Assembly (NCBI GenBank): GCA_016928305.1
Contig: JAFGKY010000165.1
Location: 1 to 64,000, forward strand
Direction: 5' to 3'
DNA length: 64,000 nt
Origin: Bacteroidales bacterium
Lineage (GTDB): Bacteria > Bacteroidota > Bacteroidia > Bacteroidales > UBA10428
In this document: piece by piece, positions 15,864 through 26,218 of the stretch
Layout of the letters: each line of letters opens with the position of its first letter
How positions within the stretch are numbered: position 1 is the stretch's first letter
Translations under genes and position numbers: made by a program
The notes under the pieces: model-generated
Told to the model about the DNA's origin: nothing
The model's input: only the letters and a program-made list of their open reading frames with translations
Databases searched by the model: none

Positions 15864-17846
15864 ATGAAAGCCCTGGCACATCGGATAGGTTCAGTTGTTG
15901 CCTTTCTTGGATTGGCTTTGTATGGTTATTGCAATAACACCGTATTGTTATCAAGAGACAACCTTTTAATTGATTCCGACCGCGATTCCCTTAAATTGAA
16001 CACAATCTTTGACTCCGCAAAATATTACATCCGTGTTGAGCCCGTGCTTAGCAAAAACCTTTTGCAAAAGCTCATCATGGTCGCCGAACAAACACACAAT
16101 CCCCGGCTGCATGAATACTATAATTTGTATGGAACTGCCAATATTTACATTGGCGACTTTGAGGAAGCAAAAACCTATTACCTGCGGGCATTAAAAATCA
16201 ACCAGCAAAGTAAAGATTCCATTCAGCAAATCAGGTTGCATAACAACCTGGGATACGCATACTCCCTGACCGGTAACTATGAGCTCGCTCTATATCATTA
16301 TCATATAGGGCTGGCTATGCTGGAGATTATGTTGCAGAATCATACCTTACCTTCCCACCTGGTCCCAATCGGGAATAAAACACCGCATCAGGTGCTGGCC
16401 TTATTTTACGGATTCATTGGTGAGATCCATGTTAAAATCGGCAATTTCAACGATGCCATAAAGAACTATACCCGTGCGCTGGCATTTGCTGAAAAAGATG
16501 ACAACAAATTTTATTATGCCGGCTACCTCAATGATCTGGCTAAACTTTATATAGAGGTCAAGGAATACGACAAAGCCCTGGAATACTGCAGCCAGGCTAT
16601 CGAAACCAACAAAAAGATTGACAATCAATTGGGCATAGGTATTAATTATCAAATCCTGGGGGAAATTTATGCTCGAAAAGACAAAATTGAAAATGCCGAG
16701 ATATACCTTGACAAAGGACTTGAGTTGATTGAAAGTGAAGAGGACTTGCCAAGTAAGGCAAATGCTCTTTTCAGTAAGATCCGTATTCAGTTAAAAACAA
16801 AACAATTCACACAGGCTCAGAATAATCTTGACGAATGCCTCGATATTGCACATAGCACCGGCAACCTGGCAACACTTAAAGACTACCATTATTATCAATT
16901 TCAACTGGATTCTTCAAGAGGAAATATCGAAAATGCCTTTAAGAATTTTATGAATTACCATAACCTGAACGTTGCTTTGTTTGATATTCAGAAGAACAAA
17001 CGAATAGCTGAATTGCAGATGGTGTATGAATCGCAAAAGAAAGAAAAGGAACTTGAACTGCTATCCAAAGAAAATGAAGTACAGCGCATTAAAATCAATA
17101 AAAGCAGGAACATCATCTATTTTATTGTGGGATTGTTTTCCCTTATTCTCATCATCGGTTATCTGTTAATGCAATTTCAGAAACTCAGGATAAAACATAA
17201 AGTGGTTGAGCTCAAGCAAAAGAACTTAAATCAGCAGATGAATCCCCACTTTGTTTATAACTGCCTGAATTCTATTCAATCATACATTTTTCATAACGAC
17301 ATTCACCGGTCGGTAGACTACCTGTCAAAATTTGCCAAGCTTATGAGAAAAATCCTGCAAAGTTCGCAAAATGAATATATGTCCATTCACGATGAAACGG
17401 AGTTGTTAACGCTTTACCTGGAACTTGAATCCATGCGGTTCAAAGGTAAATTTGATTATACCATCAGGGTTGATGATAAAATTGATCCGTATGATTATAA
17501 AATCCCCACCCTGCTGGTTCAGCCATTTGTTGAAAACTCGCTGTGGCATGGGATTCAGAATAAGACGGGAAAAGGTCACATTGATATTGAATTCAGGCTT
17601 AACAATGATCTCTTGTTTTGCAGCATTGAAGACGATGGTATTGGTCGGGGGAATGCGGCTCTTATCAAAAATGAATACCAGAAAAACCATCATTCACTCG
17701 GCACTCATATAACCCAGGACAGGATGAGATTGCTCAGGGAGTTATATGGGAAGAAACTGGATATAAAATATATAGATCTGACGAACCGTTTTAACACACC
17801 AGCAGGGACCCGTGTTGAGATCAATTTACCGATTATAATAAACTGA
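15864..17846 (+). CDS. TPR-sensor histidine kinase of the LytS/YpdA (His_kinase) family
   Basis: A 660-residue sensor kinase. It has a signal-like N-terminal hydrophobic segment, a periplasmic TPR region (roughly residues 90-370, with NNLGYAYSLTGNYELALYHYHIGL and similar units), a coiled coil, one membrane span (about 416-436, FIVGLFSLILIIGYLLM), then the kinase core. Phospho-acceptor His is in QQMNPHFVYNCLNSIQSYIF (His near 462), and the ATPase part has LLVQPFVENSLWHGI and EDDGIGRGN. This class pairs with LytTR regulators, and one follows seven bases downstream. The signal sensed is unknown; regulation of the adjacent susCD operon is possible but not shown. Confidence 0.92.
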   Translation: MKALAHRIGSVVAFLGLALYGYCNNTVLLSRDNLLIDSDRDSLKLNTIFDSAKYYIRVEPVLSKNLLQKLIMVAEQTHNPRLHEYYNLYGTANIYIGDFEEAKTYYLRALKINQQSKDSIQQIRLHNNLGYAYSLTGNYELALYHYHIGLAMLEIMLQNHTLPSHLVPIGNKTPHQVLALFYGFIGEIHVKIGNFNDAIKNYTRALAFAEKDDNKFYYAGYLNDLAKLYIEVKEYDKALEYCSQAIETNKKIDNQLGIGINYQILGEIYARKDKIENAEIYLDKGLELIESEEDLPSKANALFSKIRIQLKTKQFTQAQNNLDECLDIAHSTGNLATLKDYHYYQFQLDSSRGNIENAFKNFMNYHNLNVALFDIQKNKRIAELQMVYESQKKEKELELLSKENEVQRIKINKSRNIIYFIVGLFSLILIIGYLLMQFQKLRIKHKVVELKQKNLNQQMNPHFVYNCLNSIQSYIFHNDIHRSVDYLSKFAKLMRKILQSSQNEYMSIHDETELLTLYLELESMRFKGKFDYTIRVDDKIDPYDYKIPTLLVQPFVENSLWHGIQNKTGKGHIDIEFRLNNDLLFCSIEDDGIGRGNAALIKNEYQKNHHSLGTHITQDRMRLLRELYGKKLDIKYIDLTNRFNTPAGTRVEINLPIIIN

Positions 17847-17853
17847 TTGACCT

Positions 17854-18600
17854 ATGTTACGAATCCTTATCATCGATGATGAACCTGATTGCATTGTTTT
17901 CCTTGCAGAAATTATCAAATCGTATTGTCCGTTTATTGAAATAGCCGGAACAGCAACAACGGTCCCGGACGGAATAAATGAGATATTAAAAACCAATCCC
18001 GACCTGGTATTACTCGACGTGGAAATGTCACCCGGTACTGGTTTTGATATCCTTAACAGAATACCACAAAGGAATTTCAAAATTATTTTTATTACAGCCC
18101 ATAATGATTATGCTATTCAGGCATTCCGATACAGTGCCGTTGATTATATTCTCAAGCCCATTGATATTGCCGATTTAATTTCCGCGATTAACAAGGTAAA
18201 TCAATCCGTTTCACACAATCATTTACTCGATTTTAATGTGTTGCTGGATAATATAAAAACGGATATCCCGCATAAGCTTGCCATTCCTACCTCCTCGGGT
18301 TATGAATACATCCTTGTCAATGAGATCATTCACATTGAGGCTGACAGGAGTTATTGTATATTTCACCTCACCAATAAAAGGAAGATAATGGTATCCAAGT
18401 GCCTGAATGACTATCAACAAATACTTGATACACGAATATTCTTCAGGATACATCACTCATTTCTTATCAATCTTCAGCATGTCAAATCGTTTTCAAGAAA
18501 GGACGGAGGATTTGTAGAAACGATTGACGGCAGTCAGATTCCTATTGCCAGAAGAAAGAAAGATTATTTTTATGAGGCCATGAAAAGATATGCTATTTAG
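17854..18600 (+). CDS. LytTR-family response regulator
   Basis: A 248-residue DNA-binding regulator and cognate partner of the upstream TPR kinase. The receiver domain begins RILIIDDEPD, with phospho-acceptor Asp near residue 55 in LLDVEMSPGTGFD, and the conserved Lys in YILKPIDIADL. The C-terminal ~100 residues are a LytTR domain (YEYILVNEIIHIEADRSYCIFHLTNKRKIMVSK, RIHHSFLINLQHVKSF, PIARRKKDYF). The seven-base gap to the kinase gene indicates one operon. Its last eight bases overlap the convergent methyltransferase gene. Confidence 0.93.
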   Translation: MLRILIIDDEPDCIVFLAEIIKSYCPFIEIAGTATTVPDGINEILKTNPDLVLLDVEMSPGTGFDILNRIPQRNFKIIFITAHNDYAIQAFRYSAVDYILKPIDIADLISAINKVNQSVSHNHLLDFNVLLDNIKTDIPHKLAIPTSSGYEYILVNEIIHIEADRSYCIFHLTNKRKIMVSKCLNDYQQILDTRIFFRIHHSFLINLQHVKSFSRKDGGFVETIDGSQIPIARRKKDYFYEAMKRYAI

Positions 18601-19330
18601 GCCTGACACAACGCAAAATAATTTCCTCTTTTAAGCCTAAGCTTTTGTCGTCGCTGAACTGAAGAATATTAACTTCAAATCCTGCTTCCTGTATACGTTT
18701 GCTTAATCCTTCTACGGAATATATACGGATATGATCCTCCTGCCCGAAATGAAGCAATCTCTCAGCAGGGTTAGTAATACGTGCATCCTCGTATATATCT
18801 CCTTCCTTAAATGGAGTTTGTATCCATACGATGGCTCCCTTTTTTGCAATGCGGTATAACTCATGAATAGCTTTTGCGTCATCGGTTATATGCTCAAGGA
18901 TATGAAAACATATAATCAGTTCAAAGCTTTCAGGTGGTTCGAAAATATGGGTTATATCATAATGTTTATCGGTATATGCCTCCGGATCATAGTCGGTAGT
19001 AATGTATGATGCAGGAACCAGCTGCTGCATTTTTTTCCGAAGGATCCTTGAAGGTGAAAAATGCAAAATCCGGATGGAGTTGTTAAGAAAATCATATTCA
19101 TGCAGCAACATCCATAACCTGCGATGACGGGGAAGGCTTCCGCAGCGGGGGCAAAGCAGGTCACCGGAAGGCAATTCAATAAATCGGGATAAAGAGGCAT
19201 TGCATACAACACATTTCACAGCCGTTCCCCGGAAAAAAAAAGAATACAAAAAACGAAGCATGTACTCTGCCTTCATAATAAGCCACTGAGGGAATATACG
19301 ATGAATTATACTTTTAATAAATGTGTACAT
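18593..19330 (-). CDS. SAM-dependent methyltransferase with N-terminal zinc-ribbon-like motif
   Basis: A 245-residue class I methyltransferase (Methyltransf_11 type). Four cysteines at CVVCNASL..LCPRCGSLPRHRR, near residues 40-65, look like a zinc knuckle ahead of the Rossmann fold. The SAM-binding region is degenerate (IRILHFSPSR), followed by YDITHIFEPPESFELIICFHILEHITDDAKAIHELYRIAK, the typical motif II/post-II segment. Similar proteins accompany polysaccharide or glycosyltransferase genes, but none lies here; the substrate is unknown. It converges on the response regulator gene. Confidence 0.8.
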   Translation of the reverse strand: MYTFIKSIIHRIFPQWLIMKAEYMLRFLYSFFFRGTAVKCVVCNASLSRFIELPSGDLLCPRCGSLPRHRRLWMLLHEYDFLNNSIRILHFSPSRILRKKMQQLVPASYITTDYDPEAYTDKHYDITHIFEPPESFELIICFHILEHITDDAKAIHELYRIAKKGAIVWIQTPFKEGDIYEDARITNPAERLLHFGQEDHIRIYSVEGLSKRIQEAGFEVNILQFSDDKSLGLKEEIILRCVRPK

Positions 19331-19511
19331 AGTCCAACATGAACAAGAAAAATCAATGTATTGGAAATCGTTGTATTAAACAACCTAAGATACTGCAAAA
19401 TACAACGTATCAATCCCAAATAAACAAAAAGTTCATTTACAGCCATCCGGGCTATGGTTTTATTTTCTAATTTTCAGGTTGAAATCATTTATCACGCTAA
19501 AACATAAAAAT

Positions 19512-20795
19512 ATGAATGCACGATCATTTCTAAAATCCCTATTGATTTTTCCTTTTCTTATCACCTGTACTTCTAAAACATTGCAGAAAGATAATAGCAA
19601 ACACCTGTATGTTATAACTGCCAGACCTGAATCCGTTGGATTCTCCTCCAGCCGGCTGGCACAACTTGATACATTTTTGCAGCAGGCGGTTGACAAAGGA
19701 TTACTGCCCAACGCAGTTACCTTTGTTGTCCGCAAAGGGAAACTGGTTCATCACAAAGCCTTTGGGTACAGAAACATTGAAAACAAGATTCCTTTAGAGG
19801 TAAGCGACATTTTTCGCATTGCTTCACAAAGCAAAGCCATCACTTCTGTGGCTTTAATGACCTTGTATGAAGAGGGTAAGTTTTGGCTTGATGAACCGGT
19901 TTCGAATTATATTACGGCCTTTAAAAATCCCGGAGTGATAGAGACCTTCAATCCGGTTGATTCCAGTTATACCACACGACCGGCCCGAAGTGAAATTACG
20001 ATCCGTCAATTGCTGAATCATACGGCCGGTTATCCGTATAATCATCCCGTGTACATGAAAGCCGGGATACCCATGCTTAACAGTATTGATGATATCACCA
20101 TTGAAGAAATGGTTAACCGGCTGGCTGCACTTCCCCTTGTTCATGATCCGGGTGAAGCATTTACCTATGGATTGCATACGGATATTATAGGCCGTCTTAT
20201 TGAAGTTATTTCTGGTAAACCGCTGGATCTTTTTCTTAAAGAAAGAATTTTTGATCCACTGGGTATGGAGGATACCTATTTTTACCTACCGGATGAGAAA
20301 ATGGAAAGGCTGGTGACCTTATACGAAAAAGCATCCCTTGACAGTAAACTGGTAACATCGACTCACCCAACGAACCAGGAATTTCCCATAAAAGGCCATA
20401 AAAAATATTTATCAGGCGGAGCCGGGCTGGTTGGCACTATAGAAGACTATGGCAGATTTTGCATGATGCTGTTGTACGGAGGTGAATTCAACGGTCAACG
20501 TATACTCGGGGAAAAAATCCTTGAACTGATGACAACAAACCAGATTGGAGACTTATTCCTGGGGGAAAGCCACAACAAATTTGGATTGGGTTTTGAAATC
20601 ATAACCGAACAGGGTGCTTCATTGATTCCCGGTTCCGTTGGTTCCTTTAAATGGGGTGGTGCATACTCCACCGATTATCTGATCGACCCGAAAGAAGATC
20701 TTGTATGCCTGGTATATACAAATGCATTGCCCAATGCATTCTGGCAAGTGACACATTATTACAGGCCTTTGATCTACCAGGCACTGGAAAAATAA
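19512..20795 (+). CDS. Serine hydrolase of the beta-lactamase class C / esterase family, lipoprotein
   Basis: A 427-residue exported serine hydrolase. The N-terminus MNARSFLKSLLIFPFLITC has a lipobox LITC, so it is probably lipid-anchored. The catalytic SxxK motif is in FRIASQSKAITSVALM, the YxN-like position is YGLHTDIIGRLIEVISG, and a GGAGLVGTIEDYGRF segment and a C-terminal KWGGAYSTDYLIDPKE (HxG/KTG-like) complete the fold. Family members are esterases, D-aminopeptidases or penicillin-binding-like enzymes. A TTG further upstream would add 11 residues but would place charged residues before the signal peptide, so the ATG at 19512 is chosen. Confidence 0.87.
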   Translation: MNARSFLKSLLIFPFLITCTSKTLQKDNSKHLYVITARPESVGFSSSRLAQLDTFLQQAVDKGLLPNAVTFVVRKGKLVHHKAFGYRNIENKIPLEVSDIFRIASQSKAITSVALMTLYEEGKFWLDEPVSNYITAFKNPGVIETFNPVDSSYTTRPARSEITIRQLLNHTAGYPYNHPVYMKAGIPMLNSIDDITIEEMVNRLAALPLVHDPGEAFTYGLHTDIIGRLIEVISGKPLDLFLKERIFDPLGMEDTYFYLPDEKMERLVTLYEKASLDSKLVTSTHPTNQEFPIKGHKKYLSGGAGLVGTIEDYGRFCMMLLYGGEFNGQRILGEKILELMTTNQIGDLFLGESHNKFGLGFEIITEQGASLIPGSVGSFKWGGAYSTDYLIDPKEDLVCLVYTNALPNAFWQVTHYYRPLIYQALEK

Positions 20796-20905
20796 AAACT
20801 AAAAGAGCATTAATTTTTAATTAAAGTATTCTATAATTGCTATCGCTCAAATATCAATTGATGATGCATCATTTTGCACTTTACAGCAAGGAGATTACCA
20901 CATGA

Positions 20906-23314
20906 CTAATCGTTACTAATGAAGTTGCAGATTTTTTCAATCAACAAGCCTGTTTTAATAGGTTTAATAATGAAATCATCAAACACCGAGTCTTTTAACT
21001 TAACAATATCGTCAACCATAGCGTAAGCAGTCTGAGCAATGATAGGTATATCCGGACAGATATTCCGGACCAGTTTTGCAGCCATATAACCATCCATTCC
21101 GGGCATTTTGATATCCATTAATATAAGATTTACAGGATAGTCTTTATTATTTCGAAAATAATCAACAACCTCATTTCCACTTTTAAATCCAATAACATTT
21201 GCATTCTGTCTTTCCAATATTTTTATCAGCAACTGAAGATTATTCACCTCATCTTCCACAACAGCAACGGTATAACCATTCCAGTTATTTTTACCTTTGC
21301 AAGCTGCAGATACAGATTTACTGTCTTTACTTCCTCCCCTTATGAAATAAGCGGGTTGCGTAAAATAAAACGTTGAACCCTTTCCCGGTTCCGATTCCAA
21401 CCATATCCTGCCGCCCATCATTTCGCAAAGTCTTTTGGAAATAGCCAGGCCCAGGCCGGCTCCTGAGTATACTATATTCGTAATTTCTTCAATTTTCCAG
21501 AACCTGTCAAAAATATCCGCAAAATATTTTCTTTCAATACCAATACCCGTATCTTTTACGTAAAAAGTAACCTCATGGTCATCATCAAGGCTAAATCCCA
21601 CTTCTACTATTCCCCTGTCCGTATATTTTACAGCATTGGATACCAGGTTGGTCAGTATTTGTTTGAATCGTGTCGGGTCGGATTGAAGCATCAGCCGGCA
21701 TTTATCCGTGAACTTTGATAAGCGTATCTCCACCAGTTGATTGTTGTTGTGTTTCCTGAAAAGGTAAACAAGATCGGTCAATATTTCATTCACACAAAAA
21801 ATTTCATTTGATATCTTTAACTGACCAGCCTCTATTTTAGATAGATCAAGTATGTCATCAATAATTCTGACCAATTGATCGCTGTTGGAATTAATTATAC
21901 GTATAAATTGTTCCTGATCCTCCGATGTTGTGAATGGATCCACCAACAAGGATGAAAATCCAATAATGGCGTTGAGGGGAGTACGGATTTCATGCGACAT
22001 ATTAGCAAGAAAAGCCGATTTCAGGCGGTCGGCCTCTTCTGATTTTTCCTTTGCTTTATTCAGCTCCTCGTTGGTTACTGTCAAATGCTTGTTAATATCT
22101 TCAAGCCTTGCATTCATGTCACTCACCAATTGATTGGCACTTTCAAGCTTTATATTCTGATCCCGGATCTCTTCAAGTTTTTGTTTCACAACAGCTTCAG
22201 CTTTTTTTCTGCGTTTGATATTCATTAACAGCAATAAAACGATCAACAGTAAAAAACTTATAATGCCAAACAATAACACAATATATCGTAAATACCTGAC
22301 AAGAACGGTATGCGGTTTATTAATTATGATTGAATTTTCAGGAAGCAGTTTTTCGGAGATATCAAATTTCTGCATGATCCGGTAATCAAAATAATAATTA
22401 TTTTTTGGATGGGCAATTCTTTCATTCGGTATATAGTTATTTTCATCGATAAACCGAAGGGCGAGAACGGCGACTTCTCTCCCATGGGCAAAACCATTAT
22501 TAATAATTCCTCCGATTATTCCTTCACCCAGCAATGCTTCGCTGTCCAGGAAAATCGGAACGTTTGTAGGTCGGGCAATTTCCTGGACAAGACTATTAAA
22601 ATTTAACGGATTTCCCTTTTCGTCCTGAAAATAATTGATCAGTGCAATTGCATTTCCTTTTTCAAATTGACTTACAGCATGCATAAGGGAATCGACGCCA
22701 ACATTATTTAAATATATGAATTGTATTGTCTTGCTATATTTTGGTTCAAGTTTCTTTATATGATTAATATTAACAAGGCTTGTAGTACTGCTATCAGCAA
22801 TAAAATACAGTTTATGCATACCGGGTATTATTTTAATGATCAGATGTATGACTGAATCGAGATCAACACCTTCTTTTATTCCGTAAAACCGACTGTTTTC
22901 CAGGTGATAGTCCTGAGGATTATTAATTCCGCAAAAAGCTACCGGTATGGAAGGGATTTAACTGTCTCCAAATTGAATCAGAAAATCAAGAGCATCATTA
23001 TCACTTGCAATTGCAATATCAAAGCTAATGTTACGGTATTTTTTCTTATAGAGCACAAATAGGTCACTGAAGTTTGCACTTCCAAATCGTTTTGCATCAA
23101 GATGCTCAATAAACAATTGAACATCATCACGTTCTGAAAAAGTACTCAGAACACCTGCGGCAACGCTATCAGCCCATGGATAAGTGATACCGTAAGAGTT
23201 AATATATAAAACGTTATGTGTAGTTTGTTCTTCATTCTGAGAGAATATTTTCACTCAGATTATGACGATAATTATTGATACTGCAATTGCCCTGAGATTT
23301 GTTCTCATAACCAT
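20906..23314 (-). pseudogene. Hybrid histidine kinase gene interrupted by two in-frame stop codons
   Basis: One continuous minus-strand frame encodes a signal peptide (ATG at 23314 or 23308, then MRTNLRAIAVSIIIVII), a periplasmic ABC-substrate-binding-like sensor ([55 protein letters not shown]), a membrane span (about 22290-22230), a coiled coil, HisKA ([19 protein letters not shown]), HATPase ([10 protein letters not shown]) and a receiver ([14 protein letters not shown]). Two stops break the frame: TGA at 23257-23255, right after the signal peptide, and TAA at 22960-22958, where relatives usually have Leu after GDS; TAA differs from TTA Leu by one base. The kinase and receiver frame after the second stop is intact over 637 codons, so internal initiation could still give a soluble-sensor fragment. 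No frameshift is present. Confidence 0.85.
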
Positions 23315-23447
23315 CAAGACTTAATCTTAACTATATGTATTTTAATATTAAAAGTTATACTAAAAAAAGCAAATGACCAAATACACTTTGTGAATATCAA
23401 AAAATCATTGCATTTATCCGGGAAAGAAGCTCAGTCTTTCATCAGTT

Positions 23448-25079
23448 TCATGTAAGTCCGGTGGCACTGCCGTCCGGGAGTATTTTTATGCGTGTTGCTG
23501 CCGGTACTTTGGGCAATCCGGGCATGGTCATAATGTTACCACATATTGCCACGATAAATCCAGCTCCTGCTGATAATCTCAATTCATTAACCGTAATTCT
23601 GAAGTTCTTTGGTCTGCCTGTTAACCTTGGGTTATCAGACAGTGATTTGGGTGTTTTAGCCACACAAATGGCCAGGCCCCCAAATCCATTACGATCTAAA
23701 AGTTCGAGGTCTGTCAATGCTTTTTGATCATAGTCAGCACCATCTGCCCCATACAGTTGTTGCGCCAGAATCTCAATCTTCTGTTGTACCGTGTGTTCCG
23801 GTTTGTATAGGTATGTCTCCTTTACACCGGCATTATCTTTTATACTTCTGAGAACCGCTTTTGCCAGGTTGGTCGCACCGGCCCCTCCCTTATTGTAATT
23901 ATCGGAGATTACAGCTTCCACATCACATGTTTTACAATAATCGATTATCTTGCCTAAGTCTTCTTCCGGATCATCCCTGAAACGGTTAATTGACACAACC
24001 GGATTAAGTCCGAAAGCTCGTATGTTTTCAATATGTTTGCCAAGATTCCCTAATCCTCCGGATTCATTCATCCCCCCATGGTAATGAATAGCTTTCACGG
24101 TTGCTACCACAACAACAGCTTTTGGAAAAATACCGGCATTTCGACATTTTATATGAAAGAATTTCTCTGCCCCCAGATCAGTTGCAAAACCAGCTTCGGT
24201 GATAACATAGCCTGCCAGTTTAAGTGCCATCCGTGTGGCAATTAAACTGTTTGTTCCCTGAGCAATGTTTGCGAAGGCCCCCCCATGAACAAAAGTCGGG
24301 GTCCCTTCGATGGTTTGAACCAGGTTGGGGTGTATGGCATCTCGTAACAATACCTGCATTGCTCCTTCAGCTTGAATATCAGATACTTTTATAGGATTTC
24401 CCTTATATGTAAATCCTACTACGATTCGTGCAAGCCGCTCACCCATGTCCTGAAAATGCCTCGACAAGCATAACACAGCCATTACTTCAGAAGCCGGAGT
24501 TATATTAAAGCCATCCATTCTCGGTATGCCGTGATGAACGCCTCCCAGTCCGACGAATACTTCCCTCAGCGCCCTGTCATTCAGATCGAGCACTCTTCTC
24601 CATACGATTCTGCGCGGATCTATGCCCAGTTCATTTCCATGCTGCAGGTGGTTATCGATCATGGCAGACAACAGATTATTGGCCTTGCTGACCGAATACA
24701 TATCACCTACAAAATGCAGGTTGATATCTTCAGAAGGCATAACCTGTGAAAGACCAGCTCCGGTTCCTCCCCCCTTCACGCCAAAATAGGGTCCCAGTGA
24801 TGGTTCCCTGAGACAGATAAGGGTATTGTATCCCAGTTGTCTCAACGCATCACCAAGTCCTATGGTAGTTGTAGTCTTACCCTCACCCTGCGGGGTAGGA
24901 GTCATTGCACTGACCAGAACAAGATTCCCGTCAGGATGATCCTTCCTGGAGTACAAATGATCAACAGGAATCTTTGCTATATAATGGCCATGCGGAAGGA
25001 TGTTATCATAATCGAATCCAAGTTCAGCTGCCACGTCTTTAATTTTCCTTAACTTGTAGGGATTGTTTTTATAATACAT
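23448..25079 (-). CDS. fhs: Formate--tetrahydrofolate ligase
   Basis: ATP-dependent synthesis of 10-formyl-tetrahydrofolate from formate, feeding one-carbon metabolism. The 543 residues are close to the usual ~555. Diagnostic segments are the P-loop TPTPQGEGKTTT (residues 60-71), REPSLGPYFGVKGGGTGAG, INLHFVGDMY, VWRRVLDLNDRALR, FNITPASEVMA, TPTFVHGGAFANIAQGTNS, TEAGFATDLGAEKFFHIKCR and MPGLPKVPAA. It is monocistronic on the minus strand. The last few residues (ILPDGSATGLT) differ from the usual GLF ending but the domain is complete. Confidence 0.96.
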   Translation of the reverse strand: MYYKNNPYKLRKIKDVAAELGFDYDNILPHGHYIAKIPVDHLYSRKDHPDGNLVLVSAMTPTPQGEGKTTTTIGLGDALRQLGYNTLICLREPSLGPYFGVKGGGTGAGLSQVMPSEDINLHFVGDMYSVSKANNLLSAMIDNHLQHGNELGIDPRRIVWRRVLDLNDRALREVFVGLGGVHHGIPRMDGFNITPASEVMAVLCLSRHFQDMGERLARIVVGFTYKGNPIKVSDIQAEGAMQVLLRDAIHPNLVQTIEGTPTFVHGGAFANIAQGTNSLIATRMALKLAGYVITEAGFATDLGAEKFFHIKCRNAGIFPKAVVVVATVKAIHYHGGMNESGGLGNLGKHIENIRAFGLNPVVSINRFRDDPEEDLGKIIDYCKTCDVEAVISDNYNKGGAGATNLAKAVLRSIKDNAGVKETYLYKPEHTVQQKIEILAQQLYGADGADYDQKALTDLELLDRNGFGGLAICVAKTPKSLSDNPRLTGRPKNFRITVNELRLSAGAGFIVAICGNIMTMPGLPKVPAATRIKILPDGSATGLT

Positions 25080-25277
25080 AAACTGGATTTATTAAAAAGT
25101 ATTTTCGCTGGTTCTGAGATCTGAGATCGCAAATAACACCATTTTTTACAAAAAACGCATATACAAAGTGATTTTTTTCTTGTCTTAGGTCAGGAGAAAG
25201 AATAATTTCGCATGAGGTTATTACAGCGGATCTCTGATTCTTTTCAAGACATTATATTCAACATCCAATTTTTTAAC

Positions 25278-25997
25278 ATGGAAAGTCCCGCCCCGGTTCT
25301 TTATCTTATTCCATCCACGCTGGGAGAAGTTGCGCCCTGTGATGTTTTACCCCACTCCACCATAGAGGTAATTAAAAAACTTGAATACTTCATCGTTGAA
25401 GAAGAAAAAACGGCAAGACGTTTTCTAATAAAAGCAGGCATTGATAAACCAATTGATTCATTAACCTTTTTTATACTCAATGAACATACCCACGCAGAAA
25501 ATATCCGATTATTCCTGAGGCAATCAAGGCAAGTTGATATGGGATTATTATCTGAGGCCGGAGCTCCAGCCGTGGCTGATCCGGGAGCGGATCTTGTACG
25601 GAATGCATACCAAATGGGATACAGGGTAGTACCCCTCGTAGGACCTTCATCGATCTTGTTGGCTATTATGGCGTCGGGACTAAATGGACAGCATTTTGCC
25701 TTTTCAGGATACCTTCCTGTTAAAATAAACGAGAGAACAGCTAGGCTAAAGTACCTGGAAAAACGTTCGCAACAGGACAATCAGGCACAGGTATTCATTG
25801 AAACACCCTATCGTAATAATCAGCTCATTAAAACAATCATTAACACCTGTTCTCCGGAAACCTGGGTGTGCATAGCTTCAAACCTTACGTTGAAAAACGA
25901 ATGGATTTGCACTAAAACCGTTGCAGAATGGGGTAAAGACATTCCGGATCTGAATAAGAAGCCGGCGGTATTTATTATGCAAAAACTTTCGAAATAG
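25278..25997 (+). CDS. RsmI-like SAM-dependent methyltransferase (tetrapyrrole methylase fold)
   Basis: A 239-residue protein of the tetrapyrrole methylase fold, related to RsmI, which 2'-O-methylates C1402 of 16S rRNA. Visible motifs are LYLIPSTLGEVAP, MGLLSEAGAPAVADPGADLV and PLVGPSSILLAIMASGLNGQHFAFSGYLP. Bacteroidota often encode this shorter variant in addition to a canonical RsmI, so the rRNA target is not certain. An upstream ATG at 25212 would add 22 residues with no family counterpart; the ATG at 25278 puts the LYLIP strand at the usual distance from the start. Confidence 0.85.
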   Translation: MESPAPVLYLIPSTLGEVAPCDVLPHSTIEVIKKLEYFIVEEEKTARRFLIKAGIDKPIDSLTFFILNEHTHAENIRLFLRQSRQVDMGLLSEAGAPAVADPGADLVRNAYQMGYRVVPLVGPSSILLAIMASGLNGQHFAFSGYLPVKINERTARLKYLEKRSQQDNQAQVFIETPYRNNQLIKTIINTCSPETWVCIASNLTLKNEWICTKTVAEWGKDIPDLNKKPAVFIMQKLSK

Positions 25998-26218
25998 ATA
26001 AAGGTAGCAACATTGAATAATTGCAGCCTGCAATAGCAATGTTTACATGAAATGCACCGCTGTGGTGTTGATAAATTAATATCCTTGTATAAGATAATGA
26101 ACAACAATTCCCGAAAGCCTTCGGGTTATCAGTTCAATTATTCGTTAAGCAGATTACGGGGATGAATGCGGCGATCTTTATACCCTTAATACATATTCAC
26201 ATTGAATTTACGAACGAC

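Noticed and set aside
22820-22957. Frameshift in the hybrid kinase gene
   Set aside because: The distance between the TAA (first base 22960) and the ATG at 22819 is 141 bases, a multiple of three, and the intervening codons fit the domain; the lesion is a nonsense codon, not a frameshift.
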